Below are positions 1 through 6,525 of a DNA stretch of 7,776 nt, piece after piece. Position numbers and translations under genes: made by a program. The stretch's first letter is position 1. Each line of letters opens with the position of its first letter. The stretch is from an uncultured Traorella sp. GTDB taxonomy: Bacteria > Bacillota_I > Bacilli_A > Erysipelotrichales > Erysipelotrichaceae. The stretch is from contig CAMEUL010000068.1 in the NCBI GenBank assembly GCA_945938205.1, positions 1 to 7,776 of the forward strand, read 5' to 3'. The notes below the pieces were generated by a model. It saw only the letters and a list, made by a program, of their open reading frames with translations. It was not told where the DNA came from and made no database searches.

Positions 1-252
1 AGGCATGATCTTCTGGCCACTTGCCAACATCAGATTCTGCAGAATACGATCAACATCTTTGGTAGTCTCGAAGAACTGTTTGTATTCCTCATTTTCATCA
101 AAGTTAAAATATGCGGTATTTTCATAGTAACGCTTACCAAACTCTTTCAGAACCCAAGTTTTACCCACTTGACGAACACCCTTCAAGATCAAAGGTTTAC
201 GATACACAGAATTCTTCCGTTCCAGCAGTTTTTTCAGAATAAATCGTTCCAT
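1..252 (-). CDS. AAA_14/DUF4143-type ATP-binding protein, N-terminal part
   Basis: This is a partial gene reading leftwards off the window; 84 codons are present with no stop. The start ATG at 252 follows a GAGGGGTGAG-type ribosome binding site about 4-5 nt upstream. The protein begins MERFILKKLLERK and carries a P-loop, GVRQVGKTW, at residues 25-33 (K31, T32 bind the nucleotide phosphates), followed by YYENTAYFNFDENEEYKQFF. The GxRQVGKT loop close to the N-terminus, then an 'aYFNFDEn' strand, is typical of the AAA_14 domain of the large AAA_14-DUF4143 family, whose members usually run to about 400 residues. The cellular role of this family is not established; it is common and multicopy in gut Bacillota and often treated as accessory. 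The remainder lies outside the window, so completeness cannot be judged. Family call is fairly sure, function unknown. Confidence 0.8.
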   Translation of the reverse strand, partial: MERFILKKLLERKNSVYRKPLILKGVRQVGKTWVLKEFGKRYYENTAYFNFDENEEYKQFFETTKDVDRILQNLMLASGQKIMP

Positions 253-306
253 AAACTCACCCCTCACACTATTATTGGAGATTTAGTATCTCTCAATCAC
301 ATTTTT

Positions 307-334
307 ATTATATAAGAAAGTATTAAAAAAGCAA
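307..334 (-). promoter_or_regulatory. Sigma-A-type promoter of the AAA_14 ATPase gene
   Basis: Read on the minus strand there is a -35 hexamer TTGCTT (334-329), a 16-nt spacer and a consensus -10 TATAAT (312-307), placing the start of transcription near 300 and giving a leader of roughly 50 nt before the ATG at 252. The layout and wording closely resemble the orphan minus-strand promoter at 7484-7512. Prediction from sequence only. Confidence 0.6.
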
Positions 335-496
335 CCAAAATCACAGAATTATAGAGAAAATGTGGTGGTTTAATCACACTTTTATAATAATTTATGTATC
401 AGAAGCCTTCCGCTATGTTAGGTGGTTGGAGCATGTCATGTGATGCTATAGATTACATATATCCATTTTTCTATTTAGATTTCTTTTCCTTCTTCA

Positions 497-524
497 TTGA
501 AAAACTCAAATAATTGGCTATAAT
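497..524 (+). promoter_or_regulatory. Sigma-A-type promoter of the exporter-pth-mfd operon
   Basis: A -35 TTGAAA (497-502) and a perfect -10 TATAAT (519-524) are separated by 16 nt. Transcription would start near 531, leaving only about 16 nt before the ATG at 547, which carries a GGAGG ribosome binding site at 537-541. Such a short leader leaves no room for a Mn-sensing (yybP-ykoY) riboswitch. The rest of the 253-546 gap shows only a weak AGCAT/ATGCT inverted repeat (430-447) and no recognisable RNA gene. Confidence 0.65.
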
Positions 525-546
525 ATAAGAACAATCGGAGGTTACT

Positions 547-1377
547 ATGATTGATGTTTTGATCGATGCTTGCTTGGATACAGTTAAGATTGTTCCGTTT
601 CTATATTTATCCTATTTGGTATTAGATTTCATAGAAAAAAGAAGTTCTACTTATCAGCTGAATTTCCTCTTTCTGAAACACCTAGGACCCTTATTTGGTG
701 CACTGTTAGGATGTGTGCCTCAATGTGGATTCAGTGTGATTGCCGCAAGTCTTTTCGCACAGAAAGGCATTAGTCCTGGGACACTGGTGGCTTGTTTTAT
801 CTCTACCAGTGATGAAGCGTTGCCTATCTTCTTATCGAATCCCAGTCAGTATAAGCAACTAGGAATCTTTCTTGTGGTAAAGGTTTTGATTGCGGTAGTG
901 GCAGGATATCTGTTAGACTTTATATATCACAGAAATGTGAATGAAGAGGATGATTTTGAGATTGAAGTCGATGGAATCTGTAACTGCAGTCAGAACAGTT
1001 TTGTGAATGCTTTGTATAAAACAGGAAAGACGATCTTCTTTATCTTTCTGATCAATCTTGGTTTAGGAACTGTCATTTATTTGATTGGAGAAGAAACACT
1101 TGTTTCCTTATTATCTGTACATAAGATCCTTCAACCAATGATTGCGGCGCTTTTAGGTTTTATCCCAAATTGTGCTATTTCTATTTTGTTTGTTCAGTTA
1201 TATACGATGAATGCCTTATCGTTTGGAAGTATGATTGCTGGTTTATGTACCGGTGCCGGTGTTGGTATGGCGGTATTGTTTAAAAACAATCAGAACATGG
1301 AAGAAAACTTCATGCTTTCAGGTTATATGTATCTTGTTGCATTATTCAGTGGAATACTTTTAGATCTGTTTTTATAG
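547..1377 (+). CDS. Putative manganese/heavy-metal exporter, ArsP_2-type permease
   Basis: This 276-residue protein is almost wholly hydrophobic, with about eight membrane segments (roughly 5-28, 46-69, 74-96, 104-127, 160-181, 195-218, 224-246, 255-276). It is an internal duplication: GALLGCVPQCGFS (51-63) followed by GTLVACFISTSDEALPIF (78-95) is mirrored by AALLGFIPNCAIS (200-212) and GSMIAGLCTGAGVGMAVLF (227-245). The paired PQC/PNC motifs are characteristic of the ArsP_2 family, annotated as 'putative manganese transporter' or 'arsenic efflux protein'; the substrate is inferred, not shown. The family is normally longer (above 300 residues) with a His/Cys-rich cytoplasmic loop. Here the loop at 129-152 is short and acidic, with a CxC pair (C145, C147). 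Start: ATG with GGAGG 5 nt upstream. It is first in an operon; its stop codon TAG lies within the ribosome binding site of pth. Confidence 0.8.
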   Translation: MIDVLIDACLDTVKIVPFLYLSYLVLDFIEKRSSTYQLNFLFLKHLGPLFGALLGCVPQCGFSVIAASLFAQKGISPGTLVACFISTSDEALPIFLSNPSQYKQLGIFLVVKVLIAVVAGYLLDFIYHRNVNEEDDFEIEVDGICNCSQNSFVNALYKTGKTIFFIFLINLGLGTVIYLIGEETLVSLLSVHKILQPMIAALLGFIPNCAISILFVQLYTMNALSFGSMIAGLCTGAGVGMAVLFKNNQNMEENFMLSGYMYLVALFSGILLDLFL

Positions 1378-1385
1378 GAGGGTAT

Positions 1386-1943
1386 ATGAAACTTCTTGTT
1401 GGTTTAGGAAATCCTGGAAAGGAATATGAAAAGACACGTCATAATGCAGGTTTTATGTGCGTGGATGAAGTAGCAAAGAAATGTTCTTTGAATTTTGATA
1501 CGAAGAAATTTAAAGCTTTGATGGCTGTTGGAAATATTCAAGGTGAAAAAGTCATCTTGATGAAACCACAGACCTATATGAATCTTTCCGGAGAAGCGGT
1601 TGGAGAATGTGTTCGTTATTTCAACATTCCGCTTGAAGATATTTGTGTGATCATGGATGATCTAGATCTTCCGATTGGCAAGATCCGCCTTCGTGAAAAA
1701 GGAAGCAGTGGCGGTCAAAATGGTGTGAAAAATATCATTGCTCATTTAGGAAGCCAGGAATTCAAAAGGATCCGTATTGGAATCGGACATGATCGAAAAT
1801 ATGATACCAAGGATTATGTATTGGGGAAAATCGGAAAGGAAGATGCGAAAGACTTTGAGGACGCCATCAGTCGAGCCAGTAATGCCGCCTATGATTTCAT
1901 CACCTCACGTCCTTTCAATCGCATCATGGGTGACTATAATTGA
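1386..1943 (+). CDS. pth: Peptidyl-tRNA hydrolase
   Basis: Pth cleaves the ester bond of peptidyl-tRNAs that drop off the ribosome, recycling tRNA in the cytoplasm. At 185 residues it has the normal bacterial length. Family signatures are all present: GLGNPGKEYEKTRHNAGF (6-23) with N9 and the catalytic base H19, KPQTYMNLSG (60-69) with N66, MDDLDLP (90-96) with the conserved aspartate D91, and GSSGGQNGVKNI (107-118). In the last motif the usual GGHNG histidine (E. coli H113) is replaced by Q111, while N112 is kept. The start ATG follows AGGAGGG by 3-4 nt, and this site overlaps the stop codon of the upstream exporter gene, so translational coupling is likely. The 3' end overlaps the mfd TTG start by 4 nt. 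B. subtilis has fin between pth and mfd; it is absent here. Confidence 0.97.
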   Translation: MKLLVGLGNPGKEYEKTRHNAGFMCVDEVAKKCSLNFDTKKFKALMAVGNIQGEKVILMKPQTYMNLSGEAVGECVRYFNIPLEDICVIMDDLDLPIGKIRLREKGSSGGQNGVKNIIAHLGSQEFKRIRIGIGHDRKYDTKDYVLGKIGKEDAKDFEDAISRASNAAYDFITSRPFNRIMGDYN

Positions 1944-4900
1944 AGCTTATTGAAAAACTGTTTCATAACCCAGCCGTAGAAACATTAGCACGTGGTGAAG
2001 ATCATGTAGGAAATCTTGATCCTGTGAGCGAAGCCCTGTTACTGGCAGCCACTTATGAAACAAATCAAAAACGAATGCTGATCGTCAAAAGCAATCTCTA
2101 TACAGCACAGAAACTGGTGGAAAAACTGACCCCCCTCACCAGTGCCAGAGTGCTGCTTTTTGGCGTTGAGGAAAGCTTGCGTGTAGAAGCCATTGCTTCT
2201 TCTCCTGAAACCAAGGCAAGTCAACTGGAATGCATGAATGCGATGCTGGAAGGGGAAGTGGATATCGTTGTCACACATGCGGCAGCGTTAATTCGCTATT
2301 TGCCAGAAGTTTCATTCTTCAAACAATGTTCCTTGCATCTTACTGTCAATCAGACCATTTCATTGGAAGAACTTAAGGAACGTTTGTTTTATGCCGGATA
2401 TGAAACGGTCTCTCGTGTAGATCAGCCTTTGACTTATGCATCACGTGGAGGGATTGTAGATGTCTTCTCCATGAATCAAAATGATCCTATTCGTATCGAA
2501 TTCTTTGACAATGAAATTGAATCTATCCGTACGTTTGATGTCGTAACTCAGCGTACTAAAACTGTCATCGATGAAGTCAGCATCATTCCTGCTACTGATT
2601 TATTATTCAGTGAGGATGATATTGCTGATATCGTATCCAAGGGAAATGAAGCTCTTGAAAAAGCAAAGAAAACAAAAACAGAACTGATTCGTGAAATGCT
2701 GGATGAGACGATCAATGCCGATTTTGATGGATTATTAAATCATGTGAAAGAAAATCATTATTATCGTTATTTTGCTTTATGCAATCATGAAACAACACTC
2801 AAAGATTATTTTGAAGATGCGATTATTTACTTGTGTCCTCAAGATGAGATCCATGAGAAAATCAAACGTTTAAATGAAGAAACGATTACATATATTCAAG
2901 AACTTGCACAGGAAGGAAAAGCTCTGCCGATCTTTTCTATGTTTGCTTCCTTGGATAAAGCCTTAGAAAATCATTCTGTTGTGGAAACTCAGTCCTTTTT
3001 AGATGTGAAACAGCCAATAATGAGTGGCATCAATCCTTTAGATATTGCGGATCTTTCATTAGAACTAAAACTGAAGGAATGTGCAAATCAGTCTCATAAG
3101 AATTGTGTTGTTTTATGTTTAAGTGCTTCTGAAATTAAGATCGTTACACAAACACTGAATAACATGAATGAATCGTTTGATGTGATTGGTGAAGAGGATG
3201 ATCTTGTTTTAGGACTTCATCTGATGGAAAAAGAAATCAGTGATGGATTTAGCTGTACTTATGAACATTTGATCGTTTATTCTTCTAAAGAACTGTTTAA
3301 TGCGAAAAAAATCATTGGAAAACATGTCAATAAGTTCAATAAAGCTGAAATCTTAAAAAGCTATGATGCTTTATCCAAAGGGGATTATGTGGTACATCAG
3401 CAGCATGGTATTGGAATGTACAATGGCATCGTGACTCGTGAAACCAATAATCTGCATAAAGATTATCTGGAAATTATTTTTAAAGGAAATGATGTTTTAT
3501 ATGTTCCTTTGGAACAGTTCCGTTTGGTGCGTAAATTCATTTCTAAGGAAGGTGCTACACCAAAACTGAATAAACTGGGAAGCAATGAATGGACCAACAC
3601 GAAAAAGAAAATCAGTGAAAGTGTTCATGAGTTAGCCCAGCGTTTAGTTGCCCTCTATTCACTAAGAGAAGAGAATATCGGTTTTGCTTTTTCTAAAGAT
3701 GGAGAAGATCAGAAAAACTTTGAAGATGCCTTTGAGTATGAACTGACTGATGATCAGAAAAAAGCCGTCAATGAAATGAAAAAAGACATGGAATCTTCAA
3801 AACCTATGGATCGTCTTTTATGTGGTGATGTGGGCTTTGGGAAAACCGAAGTGGCCATTCGAGGAGCCTATAAAGCAGTCCATGATGGCAAACAGGTGGC
3901 ATTTTTATGTCCTACGACAATCTTAAGTCAGCAGCATTACAAGGTCTTTAAGAAACGTTTCATGAATGAAGCCGTCAATATTGAAGTATTAAACCGTTTT
4001 GTCTCCACGAAGGATACCACCCGTATCTTAAGAGAAGTGCGAGAAGGAAAAGTCGATATTTTGATTGGTACCCATCGTATCTTAAGTAAAGATGTTGTAT
4101 TCAAAGATCTGGGCTTTTTGATTATCGATGAAGAACAGCGTTTTGGTGTTCAACATAAAGAAAGAATCAAGGAGTTGAAGACCAGCATTGATGTACTTTC
4201 ACTGTCAGCTACACCGATACCTCGTACACTTCAGATGTCACTTATTGGCGTGCGTGGTCTTTCTCAATTGGATACTCCACCGAAAAACAGACAAAGCGTA
4301 CAAACCTATGTCTTAGAAAAAAATCCATCCTTGATCTATGAAATCATTCAGCGTGAACTCTTGCGTGATGGACAGGTTTTCTATCTCTACAACAATACCA
4401 AAGATATTTATTCTGTTGCGACAAAAATCAAACAGGCTTTGGATATTGATGTAGGAGTGGTTCATGGAAAGATGGACAAGGATTCCATTGAAGATGTCAT
4501 GATGCGTTTCATTAATAATGAATTCAAAGTACTCGTATGTACAACCATCATTGAAACAGGAATCGATATTCCAAATGCCAATACGATCATTATTGAAAAT
4601 GCGGATACGTTTGGATTGTCTCAGCTCTATCAGATCAAAGGACGTGTGGGACGAAGCGATCGTTTAGCCTATGCTTATCTTTTCTATAAGCCACAAAAAC
4701 AGCTCAGTGAAATAGCGGAAAAACGATTGAAAGCCATCCGCGAATTTGCGACACTTGGAAGTGGTTATCGTATTGCCATGCGTGATCTTACCATTCGAGG
4801 AGCCGGAGATATGCTGGGAGAGAAGCAGGCAGGCTTTATTGATACGGTTGGAATTGACATATATATTGAGATGCTGAATGACGCGATCAATGAAGAAAAA

Positions 4901-5383
4901 GGCATCGTGAAAAAAGTGCCAAAGGTCATCAAGAAAAACAATGTTTCAGTTGATGCCTATATTCCAAAACACTTCAGTGAAGAGGATTATGAGAAAATCA
5001 GTTTCTATCAGAAAATTGACAGCATTGAAACCAAACAGGATCTCTTAGAAATGATGGATGAAACCAAAGATACCTATGGTAATCTTCCAAAAGAAGTGCA
5101 ATACTTATTTGAAAAGAGAAGACTGGATATCTTAGTAAGTGATGAGACAGTTGAAAACTTCAAGGAATTGCCAAAAGAAGTCGAACTGACTTTCACTCAA
5201 AATTATTCCAATACCTTAGATGGTGTCAAATTGTTTGAAATTATCACATCCATTTCCCGGGAAATTGTTGTTCGTTACAGTCAGAATAAAATGAAATTCA
5301 GGATTCCTAAGAAGAAAGAATGGCTGGAACAGGTCATCGAAATCATTGAAAGAAGCAAAGAAGCGGTTAAGAGTGATGCATAA
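1940..5383 (+). CDS. mfd: Transcription-repair coupling factor Mfd
   Basis: Mfd is a DNA translocase that dislodges RNA polymerase stalled at lesions and recruits UvrA for nucleotide excision repair. The 1147-residue length matches the family (about 1150-1180). In order: a UvrB-like N-terminal module (about 1-350) with ASRGGIVDVF (167-176) and FFDNEIESIRTFD (188-200), the latter in the UvrA-contact region; the RNA-polymerase interaction domain from about 480 (KGDYVVHQQHGIG) to 545; the translocase motor with Walker A GDVGFGKTE (629-637), Walker B DEEQRFG (730-736), SATPIPRT just after, and motif VI GRVGRSDR (901-908); the TRG motif LGSGYRIAMRD...RGAG (939-956); and a C-terminal regulatory domain (about 1000-1147) with IPKHFSEEDYEKISFY. 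Start: TTG overlapping the pth stop by 4 nt with a weak GGGTGA site upstream, consistent with coupling; the N-terminus aligns with known Mfd from there. No disruption seen. Confidence 0.97.
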   Translation: MKLIEKLFHNPAVETLARGEDHVGNLDPVSEALLLAATYETNQKRMLIVKSNLYTAQKLVEKLTPLTSARVLLFGVEESLRVEAIASSPETKASQLECMNAMLEGEVDIVVTHAAALIRYLPEVSFFKQCSLHLTVNQTISLEELKERLFYAGYETVSRVDQPLTYASRGGIVDVFSMNQNDPIRIEFFDNEIESIRTFDVVTQRTKTVIDEVSIIPATDLLFSEDDIADIVSKGNEALEKAKKTKTELIREMLDETINADFDGLLNHVKENHYYRYFALCNHETTLKDYFEDAIIYLCPQDEIHEKIKRLNEETITYIQELAQEGKALPIFSMFASLDKALENHSVVETQSFLDVKQPIMSGINPLDIADLSLELKLKECANQSHKNCVVLCLSASEIKIVTQTLNNMNESFDVIGEEDDLVLGLHLMEKEISDGFSCTYEHLIVYSSKELFNAKKIIGKHVNKFNKAEILKSYDALSKGDYVVHQQHGIGMYNGIVTRETNNLHKDYLEIIFKGNDVLYVPLEQFRLVRKFISKEGATPKLNKLGSNEWTNTKKKISESVHELAQRLVALYSLREENIGFAFSKDGEDQKNFEDAFEYELTDDQKKAVNEMKKDMESSKPMDRLLCGDVGFGKTEVAIRGAYKAVHDGKQVAFLCPTTILSQQHYKVFKKRFMNEAVNIEVLNRFVSTKDTTRILREVREGKVDILIGTHRILSKDVVFKDLGFLIIDEEQRFGVQHKERIKELKTSIDVLSLSATPIPRTLQMSLIGVRGLSQLDTPPKNRQSVQTYVLEKNPSLIYEIIQRELLRDGQVFYLYNNTKDIYSVATKIKQALDIDVGVVHGKMDKDSIEDVMMRFINNEFKVLVCTTIIETGIDIPNANTIIIENADTFGLSQLYQIKGRVGRSDRLAYAYLFYKPQKQLSEIAEKRLKAIREFATLGSGYRIAMRDLTIRGAGDMLGEKQAGFIDTVGIDIYIEMLNDAINEEKGIVKKVPKVIKKNNVSVDAYIPKHFSEEDYEKISFYQKIDSIETKQDLLEMMDETKDTYGNLPKEVQYLFEKRRLDILVSDETVENFKELPKEVELTFTQNYSNTLDGVKLFEIITSISREIVVRYSQNKMKFRIPKKKEWLEQVIEIIERSKEAVKSDA

Positions 5384-5394
5384 TCACTCTTTTT
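5369..5394 (+). terminator. Intrinsic terminator overlapping the mfd stop
   Basis: AAGAGTGAT (5369-5377) pairs perfectly with ATCACTCTT (5383-5391) across a 5-nt loop, giving a 9-bp stem followed by three more T (5392-5394). The mfd stop codon TAA lies in the loop and stem. The right arm plus T-run can instead pair with AAAAAGAGT at 5400-5408, so two mutually exclusive hairpins are possible. Confidence 0.75.
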
Positions 5395-5422
5395 GATTAA
5401 AAAAGAGTCTCTTGTCTATACT
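5393..5422 (+). promoter_or_regulatory. Promoter of spoVT
   Basis: TTGATT (5393-5398), an 18-nt spacer and TATACT (5417-5422) give a plausible sigma-A-type promoter that starts near 5429. A ribosome binding site AGGAG (5431-5435) lies 7 nt before the ATG at 5443. The same stretch also reads as TGATTA - 17 nt - TATACTA, close to forespore sigma-F/G promoters, which would fit the sigma-G control of spoVT in B. subtilis. The sequence cannot decide between these. Confidence 0.5.
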
Positions 5423-5442
5423 AATCGTGTAGGAGAAATAAT

Positions 5443-5922
5443 ATGAAAGCAACCGGAATTGTAAGAAGATTGGATGACTTGGGAAGACTGGTCATTCCAA
5501 AGGAAATACGTAAACAATATCATTTAAAAGAAGGAGATTCCATCGAATTCTATATAGAAAATGAAAAAATCATTCTTGAGAAATATGATGTGCTTTCTTC
5601 TAAAGAAAACGATATTTTAAAAATGTGTGAAACACTGGAAAACATGTATAAGACCAAAGTATATTTTGTACATCAAAAAATTCTGGGAAATGAAGAAATG
5701 CCAAGTCCCCGTTTTCTGGAGAAATGTCACAGTTATCGAGTAACATCTTTTCGAGACGAGAAAATTCGTATGTCGGATACACATACCGAAAGTGGCATGA
5801 TTTACCCGGTCGTGATTGAAGGCTATTGGCAGGGAAGTTTTGTAATCTTCACCAATGAGGAAAAACAGTATGCAGGTGTAGAAGCTTTCAGTGCTTTTCT
5901 TGCCTGTAAATATCAGCTTTAA
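5443..5922 (+). CDS. spoVT: AbrB-family transcriptional regulator SpoVT
   Basis: This 159-residue DNA-binding regulator has an N-terminal swapped-hairpin AbrB domain (about 1-48). Its opening MKATGIVRRLDDLGRLVIPK and EIRKQYHLKEGDSIEFYI are nearly identical in pattern to B. subtilis SpoVT. A C-terminal GAF-like domain follows (about 54-157), ending with YPVVIEGYWQGSFVIF (121-136), the usual strand-turn-strand of that fold. SpoVT forms tetramers and in B. subtilis tunes sigma-G-dependent forespore genes; in lineages with reduced sporulation the same protein may have a wider role, so the function here is inferred. It is slightly shorter than the B. subtilis protein (178 aa), mainly in the C-terminal domain. 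It lies after the mfd terminator with its own promoter and an AGGAG site, in the conserved mfd-spoVT position. No convincing terminator follows. Confidence 0.85.
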   Translation: MKATGIVRRLDDLGRLVIPKEIRKQYHLKEGDSIEFYIENEKIILEKYDVLSSKENDILKMCETLENMYKTKVYFVHQKILGNEEMPSPRFLEKCHSYRVTSFRDEKIRMSDTHTESGMIYPVVIEGYWQGSFVIFTNEEKQYAGVEAFSAFLACKYQL

Positions 5923-5933
5923 TTATGGTTTTA

Positions 5934-5953
5934 TTAGATATCTAAAATTTTAG
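5934..5953. repeat. Two overlapping palindromes after spoVT
   Basis: TTAGATATCTAA (5934-5945) and CTAAAATTTTAG (5942-5953) are perfect 12-bp palindromes sharing CTAA. Neither has a loop, so they are not terminators. They resemble operator half-site arrangements, but no binding protein can be named. Confidence 0.4.
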
Positions 5954-6075
5954 GCTATCTTGAAATTTACTAGGTTAATCGCTTCGTTTTGATTTTTGAT
6001 GAGTTTTGAAATCTCGTTTAATTTCTTAACAAATAGAAAAGGTTGATTATCCAGAGTTTTCTGTGTAAGAATATT
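5950..6075 (-). pseudogene. Possible decayed coding fragment, minus strand
   Basis: The minus strand is open for 41 codons ending in TAA at 5950-5952, reading ...FLFVKKLNEISKLIKNQNEAINLV... with a purine-rich first codon position and amphipathic character. It has no start codon or ribosome binding site, and a stop codon (TGA) sits just upstream. It could be the tail of a lost gene, for example from a mobile element, but I recognise no family. In AT-rich DNA an open stretch of this length may also be chance. Confidence 0.15.
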
Positions 6076-6182
6076 TCAATGAAATTGAGGTTACCACTAT
6101 CATTTTGGATCAAATCATGAAATCGATGTTAGATACCTATATATGTGAATTGATTGAATGTGTTAGTATACTAAACTCATAG
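6030..6182 (+). pseudogene. Possible decayed coding fragment, plus strand
   Basis: This plus frame reads QIEKVDYPEFSV, one TAA (6066-6068), then EYFNEIEVTTIILDQIMK and SMLDTYICELIECV, ending at TAG (6180-6182). The many GAA, GAT and GTT codons give the G-first pattern of real genes on both sides of the stop. No start or ribosome binding site is visible and no family is recognised. It is best read as the relic of a gene broken by a nonsense change, though chance is not excluded. Confidence 0.2.
6163..6174. repeat. TTAG-N4-CTAA palindrome
   Basis: TTAGTATACTAA is a perfect 12-bp palindrome with the same TTAG/CTAA arms as the one at 5934-5945, 229 bp away. It contains a TATACT hexamer that could be a -10 element, but no acceptable -35 lies upstream. 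Role unknown. Confidence 0.35.
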
Positions 6183-6273
6183 CGAGCAGAAATCCATAAC
6201 TCATTTACTTAGATAGGAGATAATGATTTAGAATAGCTGCATTGAAGGAAAGAATAATTGCATAAAGCAAATT

Positions 6274-6525
6274 ATGAGTAATGAAAATGGATGTAATAAT
6301 TTCGAGAGAGCTAGAAATGAATTCATGTATTTCCAAAATCAATATGGCACCTATTCTCTTGTAGAATACAAACATGTCATTAATATAAAAAATATAAAAG
6401 AGGATCCAATAAAAAAGAGAAAAAGAATGATTCTTTCTCTCTTTATTACTTCATTTATTGCCTATAAATCTTCATCGGTTATTTTTGACAGAAACCTACT
6501 ATTTTTAAAGGACCTACATTTTTAA
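6274..6525 (+). CDS. Doubtful small hypothetical protein, one membrane segment
   Basis: An 83-codon frame begins MSNENGCNNFERARNEF and contains QYGTYSLVEYKHV, a basic patch KKRKR (48-52) and a single hydrophobic stretch MILSLFITSFIAYK (53-66). I recognise no family. No ribosome binding site precedes the ATG at 6274. The better signal lies upstream: AGGAGA (6215-6220) before ATG at 6223 in the same frame, but that frame meets TAG at 6229-6231 and is then open through 6274. So this may be a gene recently broken at its third codon, a gene with a weak start, or not a gene. Its stop overlaps the stop of the convergent minus-strand gene by 4 nt, and no terminator separates them. Low confidence. Confidence 0.3.
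   Translation: MSNENGCNNFERARNEFMYFQNQYGTYSLVEYKHVINIKNIKEDPIKKRKRMILSLFITSFIAYKSSSVIFDRNLLFLKDLHF

Larger units (their letters stand above)
5923..6273. other. Gene-free AT-rich gap after spoVT
   Basis: No intact gene is visible here. The stretch holds three short palindromes (5934-5945, 5942-5953, 6163-6174), a perfect ATTTCA-A-TGAAAT inverted repeat (6073-6085), and two short stretches that read like decayed coding sequence, one on each strand. A good ribosome binding site AGGAGA (6215-6220) precedes an ATG at 6223 whose frame hits TAG two codons later. There is no clear terminator for spoVT. It marks the left edge of the accessory insertion between spoVT and rqcP. Confidence 0.6.

Noticed and set aside
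341..496. Mn-sensing riboswitch or tRNA-like element upstream of the exporter (GGTTGGAGC and AGCAT/ATGCT repeat)
   Set aside because: No complete tRNA arms or yybP-ykoY core motifs are present, and the promoter at 497-524 lies downstream of this stretch.
2039..2278. 79-codon minus-strand open frame inside mfd
   Set aside because: It lies entirely within the well-supported mfd coding sequence, has no promoter or recognised motif, and is an antisense shadow.
5600..5782. 60-codon minus-strand open frame inside spoVT
   Set aside because: Antisense shadow of a clear gene, with no start signals of its own.
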